Below, in pieces: positions 8,533 to 16,648 of a stretch of DNA of 50,864 bases. The DNA lies in the NCBI GenBank assembly GCA_031412575.1, contig JANODG010000088.1, positions 1 to 50,864 on the forward strand, in the 5' to 3' direction. The DNA comes from JAMLIO01 sp031412575. GTDB taxonomy: Bacteria; Bdellovibrionota; Bdellovibrionia; Bdellovibrionales; UBA1609. The translations under genes and the position numbers were made by a program. The stretch's first letter is position 1. Each line of letters opens with the position of its first letter. Below the pieces are notes generated by a model. It did no database searches and had not been told where the DNA came from. It was given only the letters and a program-made list of their open reading frames with translations.

Positions 8533-9489
8533 TTAGATGGCCTTTAAGTTTTTATTCTGTTCTTTTGTGTTAATAAATCTGTAAGCAATTAAAGCGGCAA
8601 GTTTAGAAGTAACGTCATCAAAGTCAAGTGTTGGTGATACTTCATAAATGCCTAAACTGCGAATGTAATAATTTTCAATAAAATAATTCATCATTAAAAA
8701 AAAGAACTCAGGATTTAATCCCGTTGCAAAAGACTGACTGCAGCCCGGGGCATAGGCATTCGAAAAGGCATCAATGTCGACACTTAGAAAACAAGTGGTG
8801 TCTTCGATATTAAAAGATTTCACTAAAGTTTCAAACTTTGCAAAATCAAATTGTCCTAAAGTTAAAAGGTCGTTTAAAAAAATAACATGTCCACCTTTAG
8901 ACTTGATGTACTCATAATGGGCTTTTGTATTGCACTGTTCTTGAATTCCTATTTCTATAAAATCAAAAACGTCTTCTTCTAGAAGTCTATAAAATGGCGT
9001 CCCGCTTGTAATTCCAAAGTCTAAATTTCTGACATCAAAGTGGGCATCAAAATTTACAATTAAAGGTTTTTTTGTGCTGTCAGAGCAAAAAGTTAAAAAT
9101 GATTTTCCGTCCACGTATCCGTAATCGTGTCCACCGCCGAAGCTGATTAAGGTTTTTCCTTGGTCTAAAATACGTTCTATAAAAGTTGTTGCAGTTTTAT
9201 GTCTTGAGGCTAAATCTTTTTCAATTTTTAGATTTCCGTAATCGTAAAGTTTTGGATTTTGAAAATCATGAAACAGTGAAGGTCGCATTTTGTAAAAAAA
9301 TTTTCGAATACTATTCGGCGCAAGACTTGCACCCACTCTTCCACCGTTGTTTTTAATGCCCTCATCATCAGGATGACCTATGACCACATATTGACTGTCG
9401 TCGATATCGTCGGTTAGCCAATCAAACACCCTTGGATCTTTTTTCGGATCAGTGCCGACGATTTTTTGTAAATCTACTTTTTCAAACAT
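8533..9489 (-). CDS. hutG: arginase-family hydrolase, probably formimidoylglutamase
   Basis: This 318-residue ureohydrolase has the dinuclear manganese motifs of the family: GGGHDYGY, NFDAHFDVR and SVDIDAF. The form GGGHDYGY and the spacing fit formimidoylglutamase (HutG-like) better than arginase or agmatinase, which usually have GGDHS. HutG splits N-formimino-glutamate to glutamate and formamide in histidine breakdown. No other hut gene is in the window, so the substrate call is tentative. It is 3 bp downstream of the creatininase-family gene and 2 bp upstream of ltaE. Confidence 0.8.
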   Translation of the reverse strand: MFEKVDLQKIVGTDPKKDPRVFDWLTDDIDDSQYVVIGHPDDEGIKNNGGRVGASLAPNSIRKFFYKMRPSLFHDFQNPKLYDYGNLKIEKDLASRHKTATTFIERILDQGKTLISFGGGHDYGYVDGKSFLTFCSDSTKKPLIVNFDAHFDVRNLDFGITSGTPFYRLLEEDVFDFIEIGIQEQCNTKAHYEYIKSKGGHVIFLNDLLTLGQFDFAKFETLVKSFNIEDTTCFLSVDIDAFSNAYAPGCSQSFATGLNPEFFFLMMNYFIENYYIRSLGIYEVSPTLDFDDVTSKLAALIAYRFINTKEQNKNLKAI

Positions 9490-9492
9490 AAT

Positions 9493-10218
9493 TTAAAATC
9501 CCCAAGTTTTAATCATTTCACAAATGTGATCACAGGCTAAGTTTGCGATTTTTTTTCCATGTGCAGCTGTTGCAAGGGCAGGGTTCGACGCCATTCGCCC
9601 ATCTGGGTAAAACTTTTTCATCTCTGTTGAACTTAAAGGCCAATGAGTAATTGGTTTTTCAACTTTATAATTTATGGACTGAATGGATTTAAAAGCTTCA
9701 GGATGAAAATACTGCGTCACAGACACTTCGCCGCATGTGGCGTGAAATCCGTTTTCTTCTTTAAAAACTTCTAATTCATAGTCTTGAACACACTTTAAAT
9801 GCCACCAATTCACCAAGGATAATTTTGAGGTTTCGGACCCACGTTTGATTTCAGAAAAAGCCGAAGTCATCGGCGCAATGTTACCACCGTGTCCATTAAT
9901 GAATAAAAAGTTTTTAAAACCCTGACCCTTCCAAGATTCTACCAAATCTTTAATCACCAAAATATAAGTGGAAGGGTTTAGGCTTGCGGATCCACAAAAT
10001 GCCAAGTGATGATTGGCCATTCCATAATTCAAACTTGGCGCAACCAGTCGAGAGGCTTTTTCGCCCACCATTCGACTGATGTCCATAGCTGTTAAAAAGT
10101 CAGTTCCAATTAAAGCTGTGGGGCCATGTTGTTCTGTTGATCCGACAGGCACAATTAGAGTTTGGGAAGATTTCAAGTACTCTTCGATTTGAGTCCAAGT
10201 TTTGAAAGCCAGTTCCAT
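9493..10218 (-). CDS. creatininase-family amidohydrolase
   Basis: This 241-residue protein belongs to the creatininase/MftE/ArfB family of metal-dependent amidohydrolases. Visible motifs are VGSTEQHGP (Glu and His ligands), GTDFLTAMD, NYGMANHH and the NGHGGN signature. Its second conserved glutamate region is FHATCGEVSVTQ. It is the first gene of the operon with a formimidoylglutamase-like enzyme and a threonine aldolase, all a few bp apart. Both it and its neighbour cleave C-N bonds, so a shared catabolic route for a guanidino, amidine or formyl compound is possible (inference). Confidence 0.85.
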   Translation of the reverse strand: MELAFKTWTQIEEYLKSSQTLIVPVGSTEQHGPTALIGTDFLTAMDISRMVGEKASRLVAPSLNYGMANHHLAFCGSASLNPSTYILVIKDLVESWKGQGFKNFLFINGHGGNIAPMTSAFSEIKRGSETSKLSLVNWWHLKCVQDYELEVFKEENGFHATCGEVSVTQYFHPEAFKSIQSINYKVEKPITHWPLSSTEMKKFYPDGRMASNPALATAAHGKKIANLACDHICEMIKTWGF

Positions 10219-10283
10219 TTAGATCCTCATAAAGTAGACAAGATTGGGTATAAAAAGTTATTGTATCCAAATAACTGATTTGA

Positions 10284-10298
10284 ACAAGTCAGACTTGT
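10284..10298. promoter_or_regulatory. perfect inverted repeat upstream of sodB
   Basis: ACAAGTC-A-GACTTGT is a perfect 7-bp inverted repeat with a one-base centre, about 20 bp before the sodB ATG and next to its Shine-Dalgarno (GGAGA). It could be an operator or a small hairpin in the leader. No matching regulator is seen. Confidence 0.35.
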
Positions 10299-10318
10299 AA
10301 ACAAACACGGAGACACTC

Positions 10319-10900
10319 ATGCCTTTTAAATTGCCTGAACTTAACTATTCAAAAGATGCTTTATCACCCCATATTTCTGCTGAAACAATCGAATACCATT
10401 ACGGTAAACATCATCAGACTTATGTAGATAAATTAAATGCTGCAATTGAAGGAACTCCTGATGCAGAAAAATCGTTGGAAGATATTGTTAAAAGTTCTAC
10501 CGGTGGGATTTTTAATAATGCGGCTCAGGTTTGGAATCACACGTTCTATTGGAACTCTTTATCTCCGAATGGCGGTGGCGAACCAACAGGTGAATTAGCT
10601 TCAGCTATCAAAAAACAATGGGGTAGTTATCAAGCCTTTAAAGAAGCTTTTACGGCTGCTGCTCTAGGGCAATTTGGTTCAGGGTGGGCTTGGTTAGTTA
10701 AAAAGTCAGATGGCACACTTGCGATCACAACAACTGGAAACGCGGAAACACCACTGACTCAAAAAGGTCATACAGCTTTGTTAACGTGTGACGTTTGGGA
10801 GCATGCTTACTATGTGGATTACAGAAATGCTCGACCAAAATATGTTGAAGCTTTTTGGAGTCTTGTGAACTGGGATTTTGCAACCAAGAACTACAAATAG
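10319..10900 (+). CDS. sodB: iron superoxide dismutase
   Basis: This 193-residue cytoplasmic enzyme dismutates superoxide. The metal ligands are H27 (YHYGKHH), the His in AQVWNHTFYW, and the Asp and His in DVWEHAYYVDY. The Gln in NNAAQVWNH identifies the iron rather than the manganese subgroup. Length equals the E. coli enzyme. The start has a good Shine-Dalgarno, and it is transcribed away from the creatininase operon. A hairpin with a T-rich tail follows the stop. Confidence 0.97.
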   Translation: MPFKLPELNYSKDALSPHISAETIEYHYGKHHQTYVDKLNAAIEGTPDAEKSLEDIVKSSTGGIFNNAAQVWNHTFYWNSLSPNGGGEPTGELASAIKKQWGSYQAFKEAFTAAALGQFGSGWAWLVKKSDGTLAITTTGNAETPLTQKGHTALLTCDVWEHAYYVDYRNARPKYVEAFWSLVNWDFATKNYK

Positions 10901-10925
10901 TTTTTTACTCCGATCAAGTTAATTC

Positions 10926-10968
10926 AAGAAATCTTAAGCTAATCTTAAGATTTCTTAAGTCTCTTTTT
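10926..10968 (+). terminator. probable terminator after sodB
   Basis: AAGAAATCTTAAG (10926-10938) pairs perfectly with CTTAAGATTTCTT (10944-10956) over a 5-nt loop, followed closely by AAGTCTCTTTTT. It begins 25 nt after the sodB stop. The T-run is 6 nt away from the stem, so efficiency is uncertain. Confidence 0.6.
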
Positions 10969-11104
10969 AAAGGTTTAGTGAAATCAGCTAGACCTAAATA
11001 CAGAATGTTTAATAAATGAGATTAAAGATCAAATGGTGTTAAGCCGCTTTGTTATTGTGTCGAATATAACATGTCTAAAAACTAAATTATATTAGGATGT
11101 TACG

Positions 11105-12247
11105 ATGAGCGAAGTTGAGAAAAAACATTTTAAGAATCATATTATTGCGGTGGTTATTCTTCTTACCTTTTTAGGTTTTGTCGGCTCCATTTTCTATAAA
11201 AAGTTTCAAACTCAAACAAATCTTGAAATTACAATCAACATTGCCAACCGACAAATCATGCTATCGCAAAAAATAGCAAGTTTAGTGGCTCAGTATAAAA
11301 GCGGTGACAGAAAAGTTGTTGAAGAATTAAAAACTAACTTGAAAATGTTTCGTGACTCGCACACAAGTCTTCTTAAGACTTACGATCAAACTATAATTCC
11401 TAAAAATGAATTACGAGAAATTTATTATGGCAAAGAAAAAGCTTTAAATAATAAAGTCGCGATTTTTATAAACCAAGTCGAAGAGTTCATAAAGCTTCCA
11501 CTAAAAAGTAAAAAATCAAATATTTACTACAAAAAAATCTTTGCACAAGCCAACTCTGATTTAATGCTTTACTTGGACGAAGTTGTAGGTGTGTACCAAG
11601 CTGCAGCGAAAACAAAACTTAACTATTTGTTCACTTTATATATATTGATGTTTTTTTCAGTAACGATTCTTATAGGACTACACTTCAAATATATCTTTTT
11701 ACCAATGATTCAATCTATGAAAAAATATCAAATGCAATTGTCGCAGTCACAGCTGATGGACACGCTGACACAAATACCAAACAGAAAACACTTTTTTAGC
11801 GTTGGTGAAGTAGAAGTTTTACGTTCACGCCGGTTTAGTCGCCCTCTTACAATTTTACTTTTAGACATCGACTACTTTAAGAACTTTAATGAAGCCAACG
11901 GTTATGCAGAAGGCGACAACTTGGTTATTAATGTAACGCGGATGATTAAAAACAATATGCGCACTATTGATATCGTCGGTCGAATGGAAGGTGGAAATTT
12001 TGCTATTTTACTTCCAGAAACAAATTTAAATCAGGCCGTGATATTGGCAGATAGATTAAGACGAGTGATTAGTGCCGAAAACATAGTTACGTCAAAGACC
12101 AAAACCAATAAAATAACTGTAAGTATTGGTGTTGCCGAAGTTCAATATGCCAAAAGTGGAATTGAACAAGCAATTAAAGAGGCCGAAACCAATTTGTATT
12201 TTGCGAAAGAAGCCGGAAGAAATGCTGTAGTGCCAGAAGCGGCCTAA
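11105..12247 (+). CDS. membrane PilJ-type sensor with a degenerate GGDEF domain
   Basis: This 380-residue protein has TM1 at about 12-31, a periplasmic PilJ/nitrate-sensor-like region beginning NIANRQIMLSQKIA, TM2 at about 173-197, and a GGDEF domain from about 215 (MDTLTQIPNR). The metal Asp in LLLDIDYFK is kept (D254), but the signature GGDEF reads EGGNF (295-299), losing both catalytic acidic residues. The inhibitory site RxxD is intact as RTID (286-289), exactly five residues before the signature. By family knowledge it is probably not a cyclase but a c-di-GMP-binding receptor. It has a clear Shine-Dalgarno (TTAGGATG) and stands alone. Confidence 0.9.
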   Translation: MSEVEKKHFKNHIIAVVILLTFLGFVGSIFYKKFQTQTNLEITINIANRQIMLSQKIASLVAQYKSGDRKVVEELKTNLKMFRDSHTSLLKTYDQTIIPKNELREIYYGKEKALNNKVAIFINQVEEFIKLPLKSKKSNIYYKKIFAQANSDLMLYLDEVVGVYQAAAKTKLNYLFTLYILMFFSVTILIGLHFKYIFLPMIQSMKKYQMQLSQSQLMDTLTQIPNRKHFFSVGEVEVLRSRRFSRPLTILLLDIDYFKNFNEANGYAEGDNLVINVTRMIKNNMRTIDIVGRMEGGNFAILLPETNLNQAVILADRLRRVISAENIVTSKTKTNKITVSIGVAEVQYAKSGIEQAIKEAETNLYFAKEAGRNAVVPEAA

Positions 12248-12308
12248 TTAAAAAAAACGAAGTGCAAAAAAGCCTTAAATGTTAAAATGTGTTTGGAAAT
12301 GATTAGTT

Positions 12309-12560
12309 ATGAAAAAAATAAAAATCGTATTGATTATTTGTTCCCTTATAATCTCCATTTTATTCATGTGTTTTGTTTATTATGGCCAAGTGAAATCAAG
12401 TTTGATGAATTCTGAAGTGGCTTTACCTTTAATTTCGATTTGGGCTTATCGCATTTCAGAGCTTTTGATTGAACAATCAAAAGTGCTCTTTTTTGTTCAA
12501 TTGTTTTTAAATGCAGCTTTGATATTTTTAATTGTTCGTCCCAACAAAACAGAAAAGTAA
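12309..12560 (+). CDS. small membrane protein, unknown function
   Basis: The 83 residues form two hydrophobic helices (about 5-26 and 59-77) with basic ends (MKKIK, RPNKTEK). The ribosome site is weak (GGAAATG about 10 nt before). It follows the degenerate GGDEF gene by 61 bp. A terminator-like hairpin lies inside the reading frame (12458-12494), which either means the frame is not a real gene or that it contains an internal transcription stop. No family is recognised. Confidence 0.45.
   Translation: MKKIKIVLIICSLIISILFMCFVYYGQVKSSLMNSEVALPLISIWAYRISELLIEQSKVLFFVQLFLNAALIFLIVRPNKTEK
12458..12494 (+). terminator. terminator-like hairpin within a small ORF
   Basis: CTTTTGATTG (12462-12471) pairs perfectly with CAATCAAAAG (12474-12483) around a 2-nt loop, extended by AGAG/CTCT across a TG bulge, and followed by TTTTTT. 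It has the form of an intrinsic terminator but lies in the second half of the 83-residue reading frame. Confidence 0.5.
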
Positions 12561-12658
12561 TCCTTCTTATTTCTACCCAAAGACTCAATTTTTAGAAATT
12601 AGTTCATCTTGGGTTTTTTGGTCTTCAACTTTTTTAGATCGAAGTGTAAGTTCTTGTC

Positions 12659-13126
12659 ATGATAAAGATCATTCCCTACGAGCCTCAATTTAAGTCCCAT
12701 TTTTATGAAATAAATAAAGAATGGATCAGTCAAATGTTTCAAATGGAACCCATCGATGAACTTGTTTTAAGTCAGCCCGAAAAAATGCTTTTAGATTCTG
12801 GGGGCTACATTTGGTTTGCCCACGACGATAAGTTGGGAATTATTGGCACTGCAGCCTTAAGAAAAACTTCAGAAGACGAATATGAGCTGACCAAAATGGG
12901 GGTTTATTCTAAGGCCCGTGGATTAAAAGCCGGTGAGTTGTTATTACAACACGTGATTCAATTTGTGAAAGATCAAAAAATTAAAAATTGTTACTTGCTT
13001 ACTAACTCGGATTGCGAAGCTGCCATTCATTTGTATTTAAAAAATGGTTTCGTTCATGATCAAGAGGTTAAGGATAAGCACGGCGCAGAGTACGCCCGCG
13101 CTGATGTGGCAATGAAGCTTAAGTAA
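12659..13126 (+). CDS. GNAT-family N-acetyltransferase
   Basis: This 155-residue protein has the GNAT fold. Central strands (IWFAHDDKLGIIGTAALRK, YELTKMGVYSKARG) lead into the acetyl-CoA loop region KARGLKAGELLLQHV, and the C-terminal AAIHLYLKNGF is typical of the family's last helix-strand. The substrate is not predictable. The start ATG has only a weak upstream purine stretch. It converges with queG, whose stop is 33 bp away. Confidence 0.85.
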   Translation: MIKIIPYEPQFKSHFYEINKEWISQMFQMEPIDELVLSQPEKMLLDSGGYIWFAHDDKLGIIGTAALRKTSEDEYELTKMGVYSKARGLKAGELLLQHVIQFVKDQKIKNCYLLTNSDCEAAIHLYLKNGFVHDQEVKDKHGAEYARADVAMKLK

Positions 13127-13158
13127 ACTTTAAGTAAACCTAATCACTATAGCTTTAG

Positions 13159-14223
13159 CTATATGAGCTCAAGCACGCTGTTTTTTAACTGTTCGAGGTC
13201 TACATTTTTTAAATCAATTTTTTTTAAATCCTCTTTAATTTCTACTCCTTTCATATTCATGGCCACAATCAAAGCGTTCCTTTTTAATCCAAAACCCCTG
13301 GATCTAGATAGAGGTGTGCCAAAATATTTTTTTTCTAAGGATTTGTGGGACGATTTAAGAATGTCTAATATTTCCTGAAGAGCTTCCTCGCGGTCGAATT
13401 CATTTTTTTTGTTAATCTGATTTAAAGTGTGCAGTTTAATATTCCAGGGGCAAACATCTTGGCAAATGTCACAACCAAAAAACCAAGACTCAAATTTTTG
13501 AGCCAGGCTCAAGGGCGGCACATTTTTACTTTCGATGGTCCAATACGAAATACATTTGTTCGCATCAAGCTTTTGGGGACTGAGAGCTTTCGTAGGACAG
13601 GCCTCTATGCATTTTGTACATGTACCACATCTATCGGGGTGGTAAGCAACATCCGTCATCTCAGACGCACTGTCAGGGCCCATTAACCTTGGGGTGGGCG
13701 AATCAAGCTCTGCTACGAAATCAAGAGTTGATATGATTTCACCAATTAAAAAGTAACTTCCATAGGTTTGATGAATCAACATTGTATTTTTACCAAACCA
13801 CCCAAGCCCAGCCTGGTAAGCAAAGTCTCTTTCTAAAATTGGTTTTGAATCCGTTGATGTTTTAAAAGTTTCATTTGGAAATATCTCTTGTAGCCTAAGA
13901 ACCGCATCTTCTAGTTTTTGTTTGAAGAAAAAATGATAATCTTCGCCCTTGGCGTAACTTGCCATCTTCATGGAACTTAATTTTTTAGGCTTAGGATGAT
14001 CAAAATAATCTAAAGTGACCATAATGATGGACTTTGCCCGAGGTAAAAAATGAACTAAGTCTTTTTTTTGGTTTAAGTGTTCCTTTAAATAATTCATGTC
14101 TGCGTTTAGACCTTCATCCAACCAATTCTCGTAGAAAGAAAGGCTAATGGGTTTAGTTAAATTAATCATATTCACTTGAGCAAAGTTTAAGTCCTTAAGT
14201 GAATTGATAATTTGTGCTTTCAT
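13159..14223 (-). CDS. queG: epoxyqueuosine reductase
   Basis: QueG performs the last step of queuosine tRNA modification, reducing epoxyqueuosine with cobalamin and two [4Fe-4S] clusters. The ferredoxin motifs are CGTCTKCIEACP and CDICQDVCPWN; the N-terminal half contains the family segments GLGWFGKNTMLI and PILERDFAYQAGLGW. I chose the ATG at 14223 (MKAQII), giving 354 residues. A longer form would begin with TTG at 14280 and overlap the divergent polymerase gene; an ATG at 14235 is also possible. The C-terminal HEAT-like tail is short. It is transcribed divergently from the CCA/poly(A) polymerase. Confidence 0.93.
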   Translation of the reverse strand: MKAQIINSLKDLNFAQVNMINLTKPISLSFYENWLDEGLNADMNYLKEHLNQKKDLVHFLPRAKSIIMVTLDYFDHPKPKKLSSMKMASYAKGEDYHFFFKQKLEDAVLRLQEIFPNETFKTSTDSKPILERDFAYQAGLGWFGKNTMLIHQTYGSYFLIGEIISTLDFVAELDSPTPRLMGPDSASEMTDVAYHPDRCGTCTKCIEACPTKALSPQKLDANKCISYWTIESKNVPPLSLAQKFESWFFGCDICQDVCPWNIKLHTLNQINKKNEFDREEALQEILDILKSSHKSLEKKYFGTPLSRSRGFGLKRNALIVAMNMKGVEIKEDLKKIDLKNVDLEQLKNSVLELI

Positions 14224-14247
14224 AGGGATACGCATATATTTAAAGAG

Positions 14248-15534
14248 ATGGTGAAGCAAAGACAAATTTTGAATTTCCAAGAATTTATCAAAAACTCTAA
14301 GGTTTTAAATGTCTTAGAAGCTTTATTGAAAGAAGGTTTTGAAGCCTATCTTGCTGGTGGAGCTGTTCGAGATATGCTGTTGGATATTGCCCCTCGTGAT
14401 TTTGACATCGCCACAAATGCTAGACCAAAAGACGTAAAGCGCATGTTCCCACACCATACAAATCGCGGTGAGCGTTTTGGAACCATCGCTGTCATCGTTG
14501 AGTCAGAAACTTTTGAAATTACAACCTACAGATCTGAAGACGTCTATACGGATTTAAGACATCCTGACCAAATTAAATTTGCCGAAAGTTTATTTGAAGA
14601 TTCAAGACGAAGGGATTTTACAATCAATGCGATGTACTCCGACCACAAAGGAAATATTCAAGACCCACAAAATGGGGTTATGGATTTAGAGCAAAAAATC
14701 CTACGAACTGTTGGAATTTCTGAAGAGCGTTTTTCAGAAGACGCTTTAAGGGTGCTCAGGGCTTTTAGGTTTTCAAGCCAGCTCGGATTTTCTATTGAAG
14801 CTAAAACTTTAAATTCAGCCATTGAACATTGGTCAAATATTTCAAAAGTTTCCAGCGAGAGAGTTTATGAAGAATTTAAAAAAATGATTGTTGGAAAAGA
14901 TTTTTACAAACTTTTACCTGAATTGATCAATAATAAATTGTTCGAATATTTCGTAGAATCCAGACATTCCATCAGTCTTAAATATATGCAAGAGCGAATT
15001 AAAAGTTACTCGAAATCCAAGCTTTTGTTCGAAAATTTCCTTCTTGATCTATCCATATCTCAGAAGAATTATTTTGAATTTTACCTCAATTCTTGGAAAG
15101 ATTTTTTACCTTTAAGAAAGATTGAGAAAAATTTCTTTGAAGAGGCTTTTTATTTTATTAAATATTTGGATTTGTTTAAAAACAATTTTCAGAAAGTTAA
15201 AATGTTCGATCTCAACAAAAAAAATTCTGACCCCTTTGTAGGTCGAGCGCTAAGGCTAGCCTTAAATACATGGTCTCTTGAAGAATTGAAAATGTTTTTA
15301 AATACAGATTTTTTTAAATATTTAGACATTGACGCAAAGTTTGCTGAAGCTCTGATCTTGGCTTTAAATAAGTTACCAGAAGACTTAACACCCCTAGTTT
15401 CGGGTAAGGATTTGATTTTAGCGGGGGAGGGTCCAGGCCCAGCGCTTCGTGAAAAGATTAATTTAATTTTTGAACTTCAGCTTGAAAACCCAAGTGATGA
15501 CATTGAATCCTTATTGAAAAAAAGTAGAAGGTAA
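14248..15534 (+). CDS. class II CCA-adding enzyme / poly(A) polymerase family nucleotidyltransferase
   Basis: The head domain has the class II signature LAGGAVRDMLL and PRDFDIATNA with the two catalytic Asp residues (DFD), then RRRDFTINAMY and the neck motif EDALRVLRAFRFSSQLGF. The enzyme adds CCA to tRNA 3' ends or poly(A) tails to RNA; the sequence alone does not separate the two roles. From the ATG at 14248 it has 428 residues. An upstream TTG would overlap queG, so I prefer this start. The C-terminal body after residue 230 is poorly conserved and lysine/phenylalanine-rich. The gene ends directly at the stop of a small convergent gene. Confidence 0.9.
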   Translation: MVKQRQILNFQEFIKNSKVLNVLEALLKEGFEAYLAGGAVRDMLLDIAPRDFDIATNARPKDVKRMFPHHTNRGERFGTIAVIVESETFEITTYRSEDVYTDLRHPDQIKFAESLFEDSRRRDFTINAMYSDHKGNIQDPQNGVMDLEQKILRTVGISEERFSEDALRVLRAFRFSSQLGFSIEAKTLNSAIEHWSNISKVSSERVYEEFKKMIVGKDFYKLLPELINNKLFEYFVESRHSISLKYMQERIKSYSKSKLLFENFLLDLSISQKNYFEFYLNSWKDFLPLRKIEKNFFEEAFYFIKYLDLFKNNFQKVKMFDLNKKNSDPFVGRALRLALNTWSLEELKMFLNTDFFKYLDIDAKFAEALILALNKLPEDLTPLVSGKDLILAGEGPGPALREKINLIFELQLENPSDDIESLLKKSRR

Positions 15535-15738
15535 TTACTTTTTTAGCTCTTGTTTTCCTATTGACCCACGCTTTTTACCGCTATGGTTACGCCAGTTGTA
15601 ATCACTACTTTGAGTGTATCGGGCTTGCCAAGACTCCCACTTCTTTTTGGGGTGATTGTGTCTGACAGATCCGTCTTTATCAAAAATGTCTGGGGATTTA
15701 CCAAATAAAAAACCACCGATAGCGCTGAATAAACCCAT
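15535..15738 (-). CDS. small basic protein of unknown function
   Basis: This 67-residue protein begins with a hydrophobic glycine-rich stretch (MGLFSAIGGFLFGKSP), followed by a polar, Trp- and Lys-rich tail (KKKWESWQARYTQ). A strong Shine-Dalgarno (TTAGGAG, 8 nt before the ATG) supports translation. Its stop codon directly abuts the polymerase stop (no gap). I do not recognise the family. A membrane or surface association through the N-terminal stretch is a guess. Confidence 0.65.
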   Translation of the reverse strand: MGLFSAIGGFLFGKSPDIFDKDGSVRHNHPKKKWESWQARYTQSSDYNWRNHSGKKRGSIGKQELKK

Positions 15739-15779
15739 TTGAAATCTCCTAACAATTTGAATACTAAATTCGTGAAGTG

Positions 15780-16523
15780 CTAAAATTTTGCTTTTAAAGT
15801 TGTCATGTACATTGTGTCGACACGTAATAATCCCGCAACAGCAGGCACGTTGTCAAAGCTATATCTGTAAGCTAATCCAAGTGAAAAGTTACCAGTCAAC
15901 ATAACGCTTAGCGAAGGCTCTATGCGAACTTCCACATCTTCTGTCTCTTCGACATTAAGCTTAGACTCGGCCCAAACTTTTCCAGAAAGTGTAGTGCTGA
16001 ATTTGGAATTAGCCTCAAAGTATGCACGGTAAAAATTGATATCATTTGTGTCACCACTTGCAGGGCCAATTAAATATCCAGTTTCTTGACGATAAAGGTA
16101 ACCATGTTCTGTAAAAAAGTTTTTTTCTTCAGATTTTAAAAAATGGTAAGAAAGACCAGGGCCGACTTCGAAACGATCTTCAAACCCACGAAAATTATCT
16201 TTTGACCAAGACGTAACTGCAAATGCACCAAACATTTCATTAAAAACACGATTGTATTTTAATTCTACAAGTGAATTTTCGGAAGTCAGCTGTTTTGTGC
16301 CCCCAACGACACCTTCGGATTGAAAGTATTCACCTCGGAAAGCGACTTCATCTTTATCCGTAAGTTTGTATTTATCTAAAGTTTTAATGGATACGGACTG
16401 AGAGTCTGCGTTTCCTGAATTCACAACAAGGCCGGCTTCGGTTTCACTGGACCAATTCTTTTTTTCTTGAGCGTGAGCAGATGTCACTGTTACCAAGCTC
16501 AACATAATAAACAGAAAATTCAT
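15780..16523 (-). CDS. DUF481 outer-membrane protein
   Basis: This 247-residue protein has a signal peptide (cleavage after SAHA, near residue 18) and the DUF481 start EAGLVVNSGNADSQSVSIK. The rest alternates short beta strands and ends in TTLKAKF with a terminal Phe, as in outer-membrane beta-barrels. Related proteins (YdiY-like) are outer-membrane proteins of unclear function, sometimes induced by salt or acid. It is transcribed away from hemB, with a 125-bp divergent intergenic region. Confidence 0.85.
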   Translation of the reverse strand: MNFLFIMLSLVTVTSAHAQEKKNWSSETEAGLVVNSGNADSQSVSIKTLDKYKLTDKDEVAFRGEYFQSEGVVGGTKQLTSENSLVELKYNRVFNEMFGAFAVTSWSKDNFRGFEDRFEVGPGLSYHFLKSEEKNFFTEHGYLYRQETGYLIGPASGDTNDINFYRAYFEANSKFSTTLSGKVWAESKLNVEETEDVEVRIEPSLSVMLTGNFSLGLAYRYSFDNVPAVAGLLRVDTMYMTTLKAKF

Positions 16524-16607
16524 GCCCTATGCTCCTAGAGAAATTAGATTTTAAGGACTAGCTATATTACGGAATGACTTGAAATGGAAAGAGTTTTTAA
16601 TTTAAAG

Positions 16608-16621
16608 TAACAAGTATGTTA
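16608..16621. promoter_or_regulatory. inverted repeat upstream of hemB
   Basis: TAACA-AGTA-TGTTA is a perfect 5-bp inverted repeat with a 4-nt spacer, of the size bound by Crp/Fnr- or TetR-type dimers. It lies 27 bp before the hemB start codon, where it could control the haem cluster. It is short enough to arise by chance in AT-rich DNA. Confidence 0.3.
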
Positions 16622-16648
16622 TTCTATTAATCTAAAGCAGGTGAGCCC

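Noticed and set aside
11105..12247. Active diguanylate cyclase
   Set aside because: The signature is EGGNF, without the acidic catalytic residues, so annotation as an active cyclase would be wrong despite the GGDEF fold.
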